Source: Cocleimonas sp.
Lineage (GTDB): Bacteria > Pseudomonadota > Gammaproteobacteria > Thiotrichales > Thiotrichaceae
DNA: 64,000 nucleotides
NCBI GenBank assembly: GCA_021647365.1
Contig: JAKIUW010000004.1
Coordinates: 1-64,000, forward strand
Direction: 5' to 3'
The number at the start of each line of letters is the position of its first letter. The first letter of the stretch is position 1. Positions 52,201 to 60,770 of this stretch are shown piece by piece. The notes beneath the pieces are model-generated. The model did no database searches. It was not told the DNA's origin and saw nothing but the letters and a program-made list of their open reading frames with translations. A program made the position numbers and the translations under genes.

Positions 52201-53557
52201 AGGCTTTCGTTGGATGAGTCGCCTCGCTAAATGGGGCGTAGGCGCATGTTTAGCCGATGATATGGGGCTAGGTAAAACCATCCAAACACTGGCATTGTTA
52301 TTAGAACGCGCAAAACTTGGCCCCGTTTTAGTGGTTGCACCAACCTCCGTAAGTAATAACTGGGATTCAGAAATTAGAAAATTTGCACCGACGTTAAAAC
52401 CCTATTTTTACCGTGACGGGGACCGCGCAGAACTACTTGAAAGAGCAGGTCCATTTGATGTTGTTATCGCCAGTTATGGCCTACTCCAGCAAGATGGCGA
52501 TGAATTTATCGAAAAGCACTGGGCAACTATTGTATTGGACGAAGCCCAGGCGATTAAAAACATCAACGCCAAGCGAACCAAAATCGCGCACAAACTTAAT
52601 GCTGATTTAAAAGTAATTACTACAGGTACGCCAATCGAAAACCATCTTGGTGAGCTTTGGAGCTTATTCCGCTTTTTAAACCCTGGTTTACTCGGCACCC
52701 AACAGCAATTTATGCAGCACTTTATTACGCCAATTGAGCGTGATGGTGATAACGATGCTAGGATTCATCTTAAAAAACTGATACAGCCGTTTATTTTACG
52801 TCGCACCAAAACTCAGGTACTCGATGAATTACCACCAAAGACAGAGATCACTGTAGAGATCCCACTTTCTGAGCCAGAGCGCGCATTGTACGAAGCCGTT
52901 CGCAGTAGCGCGGTAGAGAACTTAAGCAAAGGCGATGAGCAAAAACAAGGCGGAGGAAATCACCTCAAAGTTTTGGCAGCAATCACCAAGTTACGTCTCG
53001 CCAGTTGTCACCCTAAATTAGTAATGCCAGACAGCACGCTTTCAAGTAGTAAGTTAGACCGTTTCGGAGAATTAGTTGAAGAGCTTCTAGAAAATAATCA
53101 CAAGGCATTAGTCTTCAGCCAGTTTGTAAAATACCTGAGCATTATCCGTGAATATTTGGACGAACGTGGCATCAAATACCAATATCTTGACGGTAGTACA
53201 CCTGTAGCAAAACGCAAAGAGCGTGTTGATGCCTTCCAAGATGGCGAGGGTGAATTATTCCTTATCAGTTTGAAAGCAGGGGGTTCTGGGCTTAACTTGA
53301 CTGCTGCAGACTATGTAATCCATATGGACCCGTGGTGGAACCCTGCGGTTGAAAACCAAGCCTCTGACCGCGCACATCGTATTGGGCAAACACGCCCTGT
53401 AACTATCTATCGATTAGTTGCAGAAAATACGATTGAGCAAAAAATTGTAAAATTACATAAGCACAAACGTGACTTAGCCGATAGCTTACTGGAAGGTTCG
53501 GATATGAGTGGCTCGATGAGTGCAACCGAGATGCTAGAACTTATGCGAGAAGTATAA
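49298..53557 (+). CDS. Large SNF2-family helicase
   Basis: The 1419-residue protein has its SWI2/SNF2 ATPase in the last about 470 residues. ADDMGLGKTIQTLALL (motif I) is near residue 985, VLDEAQAIKN (DEAQ box) near 1090, TGTPIENHLGELWSLF follows, and the helicase C domain ends with SDRAHRIGQTRPVTIYRL. The long N-terminal part lacks zinc-finger cysteines. It contains acidic segments and a helical region, as in other giant bacterial SNF2 proteins. The natural substrate (RNA polymerase, DNA-bound proteins or foreign DNA) is not known. It is monocistronic and followed by an imperfect hairpin at 53571-53593. Confidence 0.93.
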   Translation: MSHSISNSFDREEFYKLSKLQRSLLQVISIVYAPVAATPFASCLHRLGINDPKLNDSFTLHSLRPFLVDLIHGNWLVGEQGKYHCPAGLREDILLTAIDDGVFSEYSEQVLKSFSATESFGRVLWQSLEHGLSHARIYLFQGKAEKLNHVLELLIERYQYQDSELVDPGFYPATFGSPTNEKLLDALTDDMFGFTFIELSEYSLKNLSDQSKLWELLEQRKANIPNKQGFEFFLLEPQARYSLLSGEGDLFPEFPPKTPLPINRLKMLDSLEDDENSQHDDRHFHWQLANSAKQLINGHIENSIQAYENAKDIYREVFLKRKNTIAIFNTEFEKFSFLGLLASADKTNIATATKALKSVDHDIDHLILQAYAETLSTGIFNFTTPLLALETNSMTVIYYSLIKHWLGQEPSDGVTEILEAKYNKAKTGNYQWLQAEYAHALGLFSDDADDKQHYLQEANQLHKALNTQTLFDLVKPQAEWERALQAMNQLTTPAGSSSESNNEERVVWMLDVDRYGEYTLTPKLQKLTAKGSWTKGRNIALKRLKKEQHELPQLKEQDLDIVSSIFEQPDYDSYYHRGPQFTLDMNSAWPKLVGHSLLFWDGARNTPIELSQNDFELLVSEEGENLRISFYPPFDDSQEDSQYLIHKETPTRLCIYQKSEQVMRLSEIISNGIVIPREAEKDLRKTLSTLAPMINIQSDLEGVGGEAEKVEADTRIHANLLPYGEGLRATLRVKPFGDFGAYFPPGHGRSKLSVEYEGTRYSTTRDLEKEKDQLDNLLQHSSILGEEDEFNDEYLLDDPQDCLELLEQLQAEEENVIVAWPEGEVLRIASRFDTNNLRLSISKSGDWFQLEGNVSTDPSLVLSLKQLLGLTQGNRGRFVKMEDGQYVSLSHQFRKKLDSIQRYAEQSGEGVKISGLASLALEDLTDMVGELTVDDAWKKHIHNIRELDEHNPKVPSTLQTELREYQEEGFRWMSRLAKWGVGACLADDMGLGKTIQTLALLLERAKLGPVLVVAPTSVSNNWDSEIRKFAPTLKPYFYRDGDRAELLERAGPFDVVIASYGLLQQDGDEFIEKHWATIVLDEAQAIKNINAKRTKIAHKLNADLKVITTGTPIENHLGELWSLFRFLNPGLLGTQQQFMQHFITPIERDGDNDARIHLKKLIQPFILRRTKTQVLDELPPKTEITVEIPLSEPERALYEAVRSSAVENLSKGDEQKQGGGNHLKVLAAITKLRLASCHPKLVMPDSTLSSSKLDRFGELVEELLENNHKALVFSQFVKYLSIIREYLDERGIKYQYLDGSTPVAKRKERVDAFQDGEGELFLISLKAGGSGLNLTAADYVIHMDPWWNPAVENQASDRAHRIGQTRPVTIYRLVAENTIEQKIVKLHKHKRDLADSLLEGSDMSGSMSATEMLELMREV

Positions 53558-53739
53558 ATTCATTCAAATACCTGATTATTTAAACCAATCAGGCGGTTGA
53601 ATGACAAATACTAAAGACGTGCGAGTCAATTAGTGCGGCTTACTATAATCACTAATTAGATTGGGACAAGGTAGATATCCCTACCCTATCAGTTACTTTA
53701 CTGGGGACATGCAGTTAACACTACAATCTAGATTATATA

Positions 53740-53986
53740 TGCCAAATAAACCTTTTATTCAACGCTTAAAGAAAAATTTTCAGCATTAGAATATGAAGTA
53801 ACATTGCCTAGATTCGACGCTGTTCTTTATACGTTTATCCCAAAGTTCTCGCGGCTTACAGAATCTTTACAGCCAGTGTTTCAATTTTCAAAATCTTATG
53901 CCGAACTCGTAGAAAACTATCAAAGTCAAAACTTTAATAGAAATGATTTTACTATCAGACTGATTGAGGAAGGGAAGGCAAGCTAA
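53740..53986 (+). pseudogene. Frameshifted small gene of unknown function
   Basis: An ATG at 53740 opens MPNKPFIQRLKKNFQH and then stops. The next frame continues as LKEKFSALEYEVTLPRFDAVLYTF and runs to TAA at 53986. One missing A in the A-rich stretch near 53767-53775 would join them into a protein of about 82 residues. A TTG at 53804 could start the second part alone. No family is recognised. It is likely a decayed accessory gene. Confidence 0.45.
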
Positions 53987-54039
53987 GTATTATTGACTAG
54001 TGGGTAGAAGCCAAAAAAATATCACCCAGTAAAGAAGAA

Positions 54040-54330
54040 ATGCATTTTGTTAAAATAACTAAAGAGAAATTTGGTGTCAGCAAAGGTATCACATTCCCTA
54101 CACTTGGTAATGATATGGGAGTTACTGGTGTCAGTATAATAAGTTTTAAACCAGAGTATGCTAGCAAAAGAATTGATTCTGGAACTCTAGAACATTTAAA
54201 AACTTGTTGCAGAATGTATCACGACCACACGATGATTCACCAAGATTCTCGCCACGAATTCATCTTACCTATTCTCGAAATACTAACCGTAAAGAAAAAA
54301 GTTGTACTCAAGCATCTTATTTCTGGGTAA
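54040..54330 (+). CDS. Small hypothetical protein in decayed island
   Basis: The 96-residue frame contains MHFVKITKEKFGVSKGITF and later HDHTMIHQDSRHEFILPILEIL. The same frame is open upstream to about 54002 without a start, so it may be the tail of a larger lost gene. No family is recognised. A four-base gap separates it from the next small frame. Confidence 0.35.
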   Translation: MHFVKITKEKFGVSKGITFPTLGNDMGVTGVSIISFKPEYASKRIDSGTLEHLKTCCRMYHDHTMIHQDSRHEFILPILEILTVKKKVVLKHLISG

Positions 54331-54333
54331 CCC

Positions 54334-54477
54334 ATGAAAAACATTTCCAAAGAAGCAAATATCACAATACGTTATGCAGAAAAACTCTTAGTGGAGTTTC
54401 GTAAAGACTTTGGTAATATCTCTAAAAACGAACTCATTTACTTTCTAGGTTTACTAAGTATTACAGAATATCTTTAA
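54334..54477 (+). CDS. Very small hypothetical protein
   Basis: A 47-residue frame begins MKNISKEANITIRYAEKLL and ends LLSITEYL. Its helix-rich start with ITIRYAEKLLVEF could be a degenerate helix-turn-helix. It directly follows the previous small frame and may be a remnant of the same island. Coding status is uncertain. Confidence 0.3.
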   Translation: MKNISKEANITIRYAEKLLVEFRKDFGNISKNELIYFLGLLSITEYL

Positions 54478-54524
54478 AATCTGAGCCCCCATCACCACAG
54501 CTACTTTAAATAGGAGAAGCTCAA

Positions 54525-54550
54525 GCACACCCCCCCACTTTTACATGATG
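54525..54550 (+). repeat. C7-family repeat unit (perfect consensus)
   Basis: The unit reads GCACA-(C)7-ACTTTTACATGATG. It lies between the decayed island and soeC, 18 nt from the soeC stop. Confidence 0.92.
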
Positions 54551-54568
54551 TTTCTTAATAACTAACGA

Positions 54569-55549
54569 TTAAGAAATCTGCTGATAGTATAGATTCTGAG
54601 GATGGTTCGCATCTGCGAAGAAGTACCAACGCTCTGCGATGAGACCTAAATATTGTATTCCTACAGCCGCGACAGGGATCACCCAAGAAGAAGCGCCTAA
54701 GCTGAAAACCAATAATGCTAATGGCACAATGAAGGCTAATACTAAGAAGATATATTTCATATTACGTACAAAGCCCGCTTTTTTGCCATGGAAATATTCA
54801 CGTGTATTAAATGATCCGCCCATTGAGCCTTGTGCCATTTGTCGAATATTTGGATGATTTACACCAATCGCCGAACGCATATCAGACTTTGGTTTAATTT
54901 TTTTATTTCTCACTAAAGACAGTACTCTAAATACAAATGCCAATACCGTAAATAAAATTGCCCAAACAGCATAAAACTTTGTTAAGTCCGTCTGCATATA
55001 AGCTGATAGTGCTGTTGCGACCGCAAAACCTGATGCCATCCCCATGAGGGTAAAATTTATAACCGTCAAAGGAGAATGCCATTCTTGCAAGAATTTAATA
55101 CAACCGTAGATCATACCCGTACATATAAAAAGAGTATAAACCGTAAATGTTGACGCGAGGCCTAATAACAACGTCGCATCAATTTCTGTGCCTCCTGGCA
55201 TGGTAAATAAAGGAGTTGTAAAGCCAAAATAATGCGCGGCACCATAAAGGGAAATGGCTCCCATAGCCGCTGGCAATGCAATAACCTCACGTGACAACCA
55301 CGATGTTTTCCATTTTGCCGCTGATCGCCAAGCGCGTTCTGGATGACCTAAGTGGAAGAAAGAAGCAAATAAGCCAATCGCCATAAGCCCTACAGCGATA
55401 ATACTCCCGATCACGTAAAAGTTAGAATCATGCTGTTCCGGCATTAGCTTGAACTGCGAAAATATTTGACCAGTGAAAAGAGCAAGGAATAAGCCCTGAC
55501 CTGCACCAATCAATGTTGTTAAAAATATTACGGAGAATGCTGGATGCAT
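54569..55549 (-). CDS. soeC: Sulfite dehydrogenase membrane anchor SoeC (DmsC/NrfD-type)
   Basis: From ATG 55549 the protein has 326 residues and about eight transmembrane helices. It opens MHPAFSVIFLTTLIGAGQGLFLALFTGQ, as I recall for SoeC proteins, and has FFHLGHPERAWRSAAKWKTSWLSREV, the DmsC-family signature. An in-frame ATG at 55582 would add 11 residues; I prefer the shorter form on family start and an AAGG upstream. It should anchor SoeAB to the cytoplasmic face and pass electrons to the quinone pool. Confidence 0.88.
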   Translation of the reverse strand: MHPAFSVIFLTTLIGAGQGLFLALFTGQIFSQFKLMPEQHDSNFYVIGSIIAVGLMAIGLFASFFHLGHPERAWRSAAKWKTSWLSREVIALPAAMGAISLYGAAHYFGFTTPLFTMPGGTEIDATLLLGLASTFTVYTLFICTGMIYGCIKFLQEWHSPLTVINFTLMGMASGFAVATALSAYMQTDLTKFYAVWAILFTVLAFVFRVLSLVRNKKIKPKSDMRSAIGVNHPNIRQMAQGSMGGSFNTREYFHGKKAGFVRNMKYIFLVLAFIVPLALLVFSLGASSWVIPVAAVGIQYLGLIAERWYFFADANHPQNLYYQQIS

Positions 55550-55717
55550 AACTTTTACCTTTTCATTAGGCTTGTAAACCAAGCTTAAATATTGTTTTCT
55601 TTAGATACTAAAATTCTTCAAGGGCTGCTGATATTGCTTCTAAGGCGACAGTCCGCGACTACAAGTGATTAATTTTCACGACGTAACGGCAAGCCTTAGA
55701 AGTGATATGTGCAGTTC

Positions 55718-56452
55718 CTACCAAGTAGTCATATCCTCTAGCGACGGACTATCACTCGGCGCATTGTGCGTCTTACGCTCTTCCTTACTTAGTGGATTAT
55801 CTACACGCTCTAGCTCATCTTTATGAATCGTCATCTTCACTTTACGACGTGGCAGATAATGATTGGCAGGCTTTGTACCCCACTCTGGCATTAACTGATA
55901 ACCCGCATCTTCACGAATGGCTTTTGATACATCTGAATTTTCATCGTGAATATCACCAAACAAACGTGCGCTGGTAGGACATGACATTACACACGCTGGC
56001 AAACGCTCTTTTTCTGGTAAGTCTTCATCATAAATACGATCAACACAAAGAGTACATTTTTTCATAACCTTTTGTTTTTCATCTAGCTCACGCGCACCGT
56101 AAGGACACGCCCAAGAACAATATTTACAACCAATACACTTATCGTAATCTACCAAAACAATGCCGTCTTCTTCACGCTTGTAACTTGCCCCTGTCGGACA
56201 AACTGGCACACAAGGTGGCTCTTCACAATGCAAACAACTCTTAGGGAAATGTACTGTTTCTGTTTGTGGGTACGTGCCAATTTCAAACGATTGAACACGG
56301 TTAAAGAAAGTCCCTGTTGGGTCTTCTTTATACGGGTTTTTATCAACCATTGAACCTGCAGGGCCTGATGTATTCCACTCTTTACAAGAGGTTACACAAG
56401 CATGACAACCTACACAGACGTTTAAATCTATTACTAATGCTAACTGAGTCAT
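55718..56452 (-). CDS. soeB: Sulfite dehydrogenase iron-sulfur subunit SoeB
   Basis: The 244-residue ferredoxin-like subunit has four cysteine groups for [4Fe-4S] clusters: CVGCHACVTSCKEW, CLHCEEPPCVPVCPTGA, CIGCKYCSWACPYGA, and CTLC with CVMSCPTSA. It relays electrons from SoeA to SoeC. It starts one base after the soeA stop. The gap to soeC is about 170 nt, without an obvious terminator. No Tat or Sec signal is present, consistent with a cytoplasmic complex. Confidence 0.92.
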   Translation of the reverse strand: MTQLALVIDLNVCVGCHACVTSCKEWNTSGPAGSMVDKNPYKEDPTGTFFNRVQSFEIGTYPQTETVHFPKSCLHCEEPPCVPVCPTGASYKREEDGIVLVDYDKCIGCKYCSWACPYGARELDEKQKVMKKCTLCVDRIYDEDLPEKERLPACVMSCPTSARLFGDIHDENSDVSKAIREDAGYQLMPEWGTKPANHYLPRRKVKMTIHKDELERVDNPLSKEERKTHNAPSDSPSLEDMTTW

Positions 56453-56453
56453 A

Positions 56454-59375
56454 TTATTTCAACCCCATTTTTTTGCGAAAGCCACCAGCAAAGTAAGCTT
56501 GCCACTTTGTTTTACGACGATCATCCATGCCCGGTAAGGGCTTAACTGGTTTAAACTGTGGTGAGGTTACTTCTGGCTCATCATCACCCGCTTTGTAAAC
56601 ACGTACTCGAACATCGTACCAACCTGCTTGCCCTGTTACTGGGTCGGAGTTTGAAACGTGCTCACCTGCATCGTGTGCGGGTAACTCTTCTGCAATAATA
56701 TGGTTAAGCAAGAAGCCTTTATTCGCTTCATTCGCTTTAGGGTCAAGACCCCAAGTGCCTGATGCTTTACCAATTGCGTTCCAAGTCCATACTGTGCCTG
56801 GTTCTAATGATTCTGAGAAACGACACATACAACGGACTTTTCCATGCATTGATTCAACCCAAACCCAATCACCATCATCAAAACCATTTTGACGACCTAG
56901 AATAGGGCTAACGTATAAATAGTTATGCGTGTGTATTTGGCGTAACCAAGCATTTTGCGAATCCCACGAGTGGTACATTGCCATTGGACGTTGTGTTAAC
57001 GCATTTAAAGGGTATTTTTTGGTATCCGTTAGCTGTGATTCCAAAGTTTCATGGAAGAAAGGCAGTGGATCAAAATAAGTTTCAACACGCTTACGCAAAC
57101 GATCTGGCGGTTGTCTACCTGTCGTTTTTCCTTGCGCCGCTAAACGGAACTTTTGCAAGATTTCTGAGTAAACGTGTATGTTGATTGGCTCGTCGTAACG
57201 AGTCATATTATGCTCTTGTGCCCAATGCAGGTAACCACGATTCCAGTTACGCATGTATTGGAATGACTTTGGTAATTCGTAATGGAAGACACAGTTGTTC
57301 TTCTCGTACATTTCCCACTGATTTGGATTAGCTTCACCCTTCAGAGACTTTTCGCCGCTCTTACCACGCCAGCCTGCTAAGAAACCAATGCCAGAACCTG
57401 GCGCTGTTTCAAAATTGATGACCAAATCTTTGTAGTCTTTAAACTTGCGCGTACCATCTTCTTTGGTGAACGAAGGTAGTTTTAAGCGTGAGCCTAATTC
57501 CACAATTACATCTTGGAATGGCTTACAGTCACCTTTTGGTGGCAACACAGGAATACGTACCGCATCCACTGGGCCATCGTATTCTGAAATAGGACGATCA
57601 AGCATAGACATCGCATCGTAACGCTCAAGATAAGTCGTATCTGGCAGAATCAAATCACCAAACTCAACGGTCTCTGAGTGATAAGCATCACACACGATGA
57701 TGAATGGGATTTTGTATTCGCCCTCCTCATCTTTATCAACCAACATTTTGCGAACTTCGCCCGTGTTCATCGACGAGTTCCATGCCATGTTTGCCATGAA
57801 TAACATCAAGGTATCAACAGGGTACGGATCGCCACGCCATGCGTTTGTGATCGCATTGTGCATTAGCCCGTGAACCGATAACGGATATTCCCAAGAGAAA
57901 CCTTTATCCAAGCGAATCGCCTCACCATCATCATCAACAAATAAATCATCAGGATCTGCAGGCCAACCGAGAGGCATACCGTTTAGTGGCGTATTTGGCT
58001 TAACATCATCCCAACCAGTAGGTGGCTTAGGACAAGGCGGAATGGGACGTGGGAACGGCGCTTTGTGACGAAATCCACCCGGACGATCAATCGTACCCAG
58101 CAATGTCATCAAAATACTCAAAGCTCGGATTGTTTGAAAGCCGTTTGAATGAGCCGCCAAACCACGCATAGAGTGGAATGAAACAGGATTACCGATAACG
58201 CTATCGTGATCTTTACCCCAAGCATCCGTCCATTGAATCGGTAACTCGATCTTTTGATCACGTGCCACTATACCCATCTCATGAGCAAGGCGACGAATAG
58301 TATCTGCATCGATACCTGTAATACCTTCTGCCCATTCTGGCGTGTAATCTTCTACGCGCTCTTTTAATAATTGGAATGCAGGCTTACAAGGCGTTCCATC
58401 TTCAAGGGTAAATTCACCAGTAAGATAAGGGTCTACGCCTTCGGTGTGTGTAGAGATTGGAATATCTAAATCTCTATCCCACCAGAGTTTATTTTGCGGG
58501 TCGAAACAGCCTTCCTCTTCTGGCACTTCAAAACGTAAGAACATGCCTTCTTCATGACTGCCTGGTGTCATATCAACCAACTCAGCAGAGTTAGTGTATT
58601 GCACCAAGAACTCACGATCGTATAAACCTAATTTGATAAGCTCGTGGATGATGGCAAGAATTAACGCACCATCAGTACCAGGTTTAATAGGCACCCACTC
58701 ATCTGCAATCGCTGCATAACCTGTACGCACTGGATTGATCGCAATGAAACGTCCACCATTACGTTTGAATTTAGCCAATTCGACTTTCATTGGATTTGAG
58801 TGATGATCTTCTGCTGTGCCAATCATAAAGAACAGTTTAGAGCGCTCAAGATCAGGGCCGCCGAACTCCCAGAATGATCCACCAATGGTGTAGATCATGC
58901 CTGCGGCCATATTTACCGAACAGAAACCACCGTGTGCTGCATAGTTTGGCGTACCAAACTGTTTTGCGAACATACCGGTAAGCGCCTGCATTTGGTCACG
59001 ACCTGTGAAGAGCGCGAACTTTTTAGGATCTTCTGCACGAAGCTTACCTAAACGCTCTTCCATGATACCGAAAGCTTTATCCCAAGAGATTTCTTCAAAC
59101 TCACCCGCACCACGCTCAGTACCTGGCTTACGTAACAACGGTTTTGTTAAACGCGCTGGTGAATATTGCTTCATGATGCCTGAAGCACCTTTAGCACATA
59201 ACACACCTTTGTTTAGTGGGTGATCAGGGTTGCCTTGAATGTAGCGTACTTCACCATCTTTAATGGTTACTTTAATGCCACAGCGACACGCACACATGTA
59301 ACAAGTGGTTGTTTTAACCTCTACTCCTTGTGCTTGAGTTTTTGGTGTTTTATCAACTATTGGGATTGTTTTCAT
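56454..59375 (-). CDS. soeA: Sulfite dehydrogenase molybdopterin subunit SoeA
   Basis: The 973-residue protein is a DMSO-reductase-family molybdoenzyme. It has an N-terminal [4Fe-4S] motif CYMCACRCGIKV...GVLCAKG, the Mo-bis-MGD domains (GGFCSVNMAAGMIYTIGGSFWEFGGPDLE) and a C-terminal beta-barrel with NPLT-like NALTQRPMAMYH. It has no twin-arginine signal, which separates it from periplasmic PsrA/PhsA enzymes and fits cytoplasmic SoeA, about 974 residues in Allochromatium vinosum. SoeABC oxidises sulfite to sulfate, feeding electrons to quinone. Polysulfide or thiosulfate reductase is a weaker alternative. Confidence 0.88.
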   Translation of the reverse strand: MKTIPIVDKTPKTQAQGVEVKTTTCYMCACRCGIKVTIKDGEVRYIQGNPDHPLNKGVLCAKGASGIMKQYSPARLTKPLLRKPGTERGAGEFEEISWDKAFGIMEERLGKLRAEDPKKFALFTGRDQMQALTGMFAKQFGTPNYAAHGGFCSVNMAAGMIYTIGGSFWEFGGPDLERSKLFFMIGTAEDHHSNPMKVELAKFKRNGGRFIAINPVRTGYAAIADEWVPIKPGTDGALILAIIHELIKLGLYDREFLVQYTNSAELVDMTPGSHEEGMFLRFEVPEEEGCFDPQNKLWWDRDLDIPISTHTEGVDPYLTGEFTLEDGTPCKPAFQLLKERVEDYTPEWAEGITGIDADTIRRLAHEMGIVARDQKIELPIQWTDAWGKDHDSVIGNPVSFHSMRGLAAHSNGFQTIRALSILMTLLGTIDRPGGFRHKAPFPRPIPPCPKPPTGWDDVKPNTPLNGMPLGWPADPDDLFVDDDGEAIRLDKGFSWEYPLSVHGLMHNAITNAWRGDPYPVDTLMLFMANMAWNSSMNTGEVRKMLVDKDEEGEYKIPFIIVCDAYHSETVEFGDLILPDTTYLERYDAMSMLDRPISEYDGPVDAVRIPVLPPKGDCKPFQDVIVELGSRLKLPSFTKEDGTRKFKDYKDLVINFETAPGSGIGFLAGWRGKSGEKSLKGEANPNQWEMYEKNNCVFHYELPKSFQYMRNWNRGYLHWAQEHNMTRYDEPINIHVYSEILQKFRLAAQGKTTGRQPPDRLRKRVETYFDPLPFFHETLESQLTDTKKYPLNALTQRPMAMYHSWDSQNAWLRQIHTHNYLYVSPILGRQNGFDDGDWVWVESMHGKVRCMCRFSESLEPGTVWTWNAIGKASGTWGLDPKANEANKGFLLNHIIAEELPAHDAGEHVSNSDPVTGQAGWYDVRVRVYKAGDDEPEVTSPQFKPVKPLPGMDDRRKTKWQAYFAGGFRKKMGLK

Positions 59376-59551
59376 TGAAGACCTAGTTATTTGTTACTAA
59401 CGCAAGATAATTTATAGGTACAACCTATATTAGCACATTACGAAATTCTAATTAAGAGGATCGGGATACTGCCTAATATAAACTTATAGTGCAAATTATA
59501 TTAATTTATAAGTAGATAGTAGAGCTTATGTGATTGAAACAATACATCATT

Positions 59552-59576
59552 GACACCCCCCCTAGTTTTACATGAT
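59552..59576 (+). repeat. C7-family unit, CTAG variant, left of inverted pair
   Basis: The unit reads GACA-(C)7-TAGTTTTACATGAT. It is upstream of soeA and faces a degenerate CTAG-type copy at 59621. Confidence 0.87.
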
Positions 59577-59620
59577 CTAGCTTTACATAATTTCTAGCAA
59601 TCGTTCAAAACCCAAAGAGA

Positions 59621-59646
59621 CATCATTCAAAACTAGACGAGTGTGC
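59621..59646 (-). repeat. Degenerate C7-family unit, CTAG variant
   Basis: The unit reads CATCATTCAAAACTAG-ACGAG-TGTGC. The G-run is lost but CATCAT, AAAACTAG and TGTGC are kept. It abuts the stop codon of the phosphodiesterase gene. Confidence 0.65.
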
Positions 59647-60150
59647 TTATACCTTATCCGAGAAACGGTGCTTCTTAATATCCCATTCCTTATCTTCGCT
59701 ACACGTAATCACAAGACAAGAAGGCCCACCATGTGTGCGAGTTTCTCCCGCCGCACCAGGATTCAAAACCCAAGGTGTACCACTTTTATCAATCACTTGT
59801 TTGTGTGTATGGCCGTAGATAATCACTTTTGCATCGGCGTGTGTGCTTCTTAATGAATCGTGACAAGGTTTATGCGCGCCGTGTGCATGACCGTGTTCAA
59901 TCGTAATTTTACCACCAGGTAAATCAACGCTTAGAACTTCGGGCAGCTTTTTATTACTCATATGACAATAAGGATCATTATTGCCAGTAACCGCAATCAC
60001 CTCGCCTGTCTTTGGTTGCATTTTATCCAGAATATCAGCACCACATATGTCACCCGCGTGAATAGCTATATCACACTCTTGGATGACTTCGATAATACGC
60101 GGATCAAGAAACGCGTGAGTATCAGATATAACTGCTACTGTTGTAGACAT
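59647..60150 (-). CDS. YfcE/MJ0936-type metallophosphoesterase
   Basis: The 167-residue protein has the calcineurin-like metal motifs VISDTHAFLDPR, HAGDICG, VTGNNDPYC (GNND), HGHAHG and IIYGHTHKQV. Such enzymes hydrolyse phosphodiesters; the physiological substrate is not known. It is monocistronic. Confidence 0.92.
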   Translation of the reverse strand: MSTTVAVISDTHAFLDPRIIEVIQECDIAIHAGDICGADILDKMQPKTGEVIAVTGNNDPYCHMSNKKLPEVLSVDLPGGKITIEHGHAHGAHKPCHDSLRSTHADAKVIIYGHTHKQVIDKSGTPWVLNPGAAGETRTHGGPSCLVITCSEDKEWDIKKHRFSDKV

Positions 60151-60770
60151 TTACTAAAAACCTATAGCCAATAAAAAAGCCAACGTATTAAATCATAATA
60201 TGTAAGCTTTTTGTAAAACCATTTATTATTGAATGGCTACTTTTCTAATCAGACCTAACAAAAAATTTACTTCGAAGAATGACCTGATATTTCAATTTCA
60301 ACTTTGTTTTCATCTGCAATGCCTGCACAGTGTACTGCTTGTGAGGCTACACCCATTTACCATGCTATGATGGTTATTAAATGATAATGGTAAGATATTA
60401 TTTATTGACGGGGAATATTTTTAATGGGAGATAATCAACAGATTATCTATAGACACTAATAGGTACGACTTATAGTTGTAGAAGTATTTCTACTCTGTAC
60501 TTGAGAAGGTAATGGTAGTAGTCTTTCCCAGTTTTTTAGGCAGTACGCATTTGATAAACAGCCGAAATGGATAAAAAAACGAGTACATCAACCCGTTTAG
60601 AATGCTGTAAATTTGAGGCGTAACACCACATGAATTACCTATTTATATCTCATATTATGAAATAATAGTGCGCTCATCACACTATTTAATAGCAAGCCGC
60701 CTGCATAGAATTACCAAACTTTAACACTATCACTACTCCCTTTTGGGTCGTAGATACGAGGAAAACAAGG
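60151..60770. other. 620-nt gene-poor region upstream of sat
   Basis: No full gene is seen. On the minus strand 60267-60356 encodes a 29-residue stretch MGVASQAVHCAGIADENKVE... that looks like the tail of a once larger protein (an in-frame stop lies just upstream). The sat promoter should lie near the right end. GAGGAAAACAAGG precedes the sat ATG. Confidence 0.4.
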
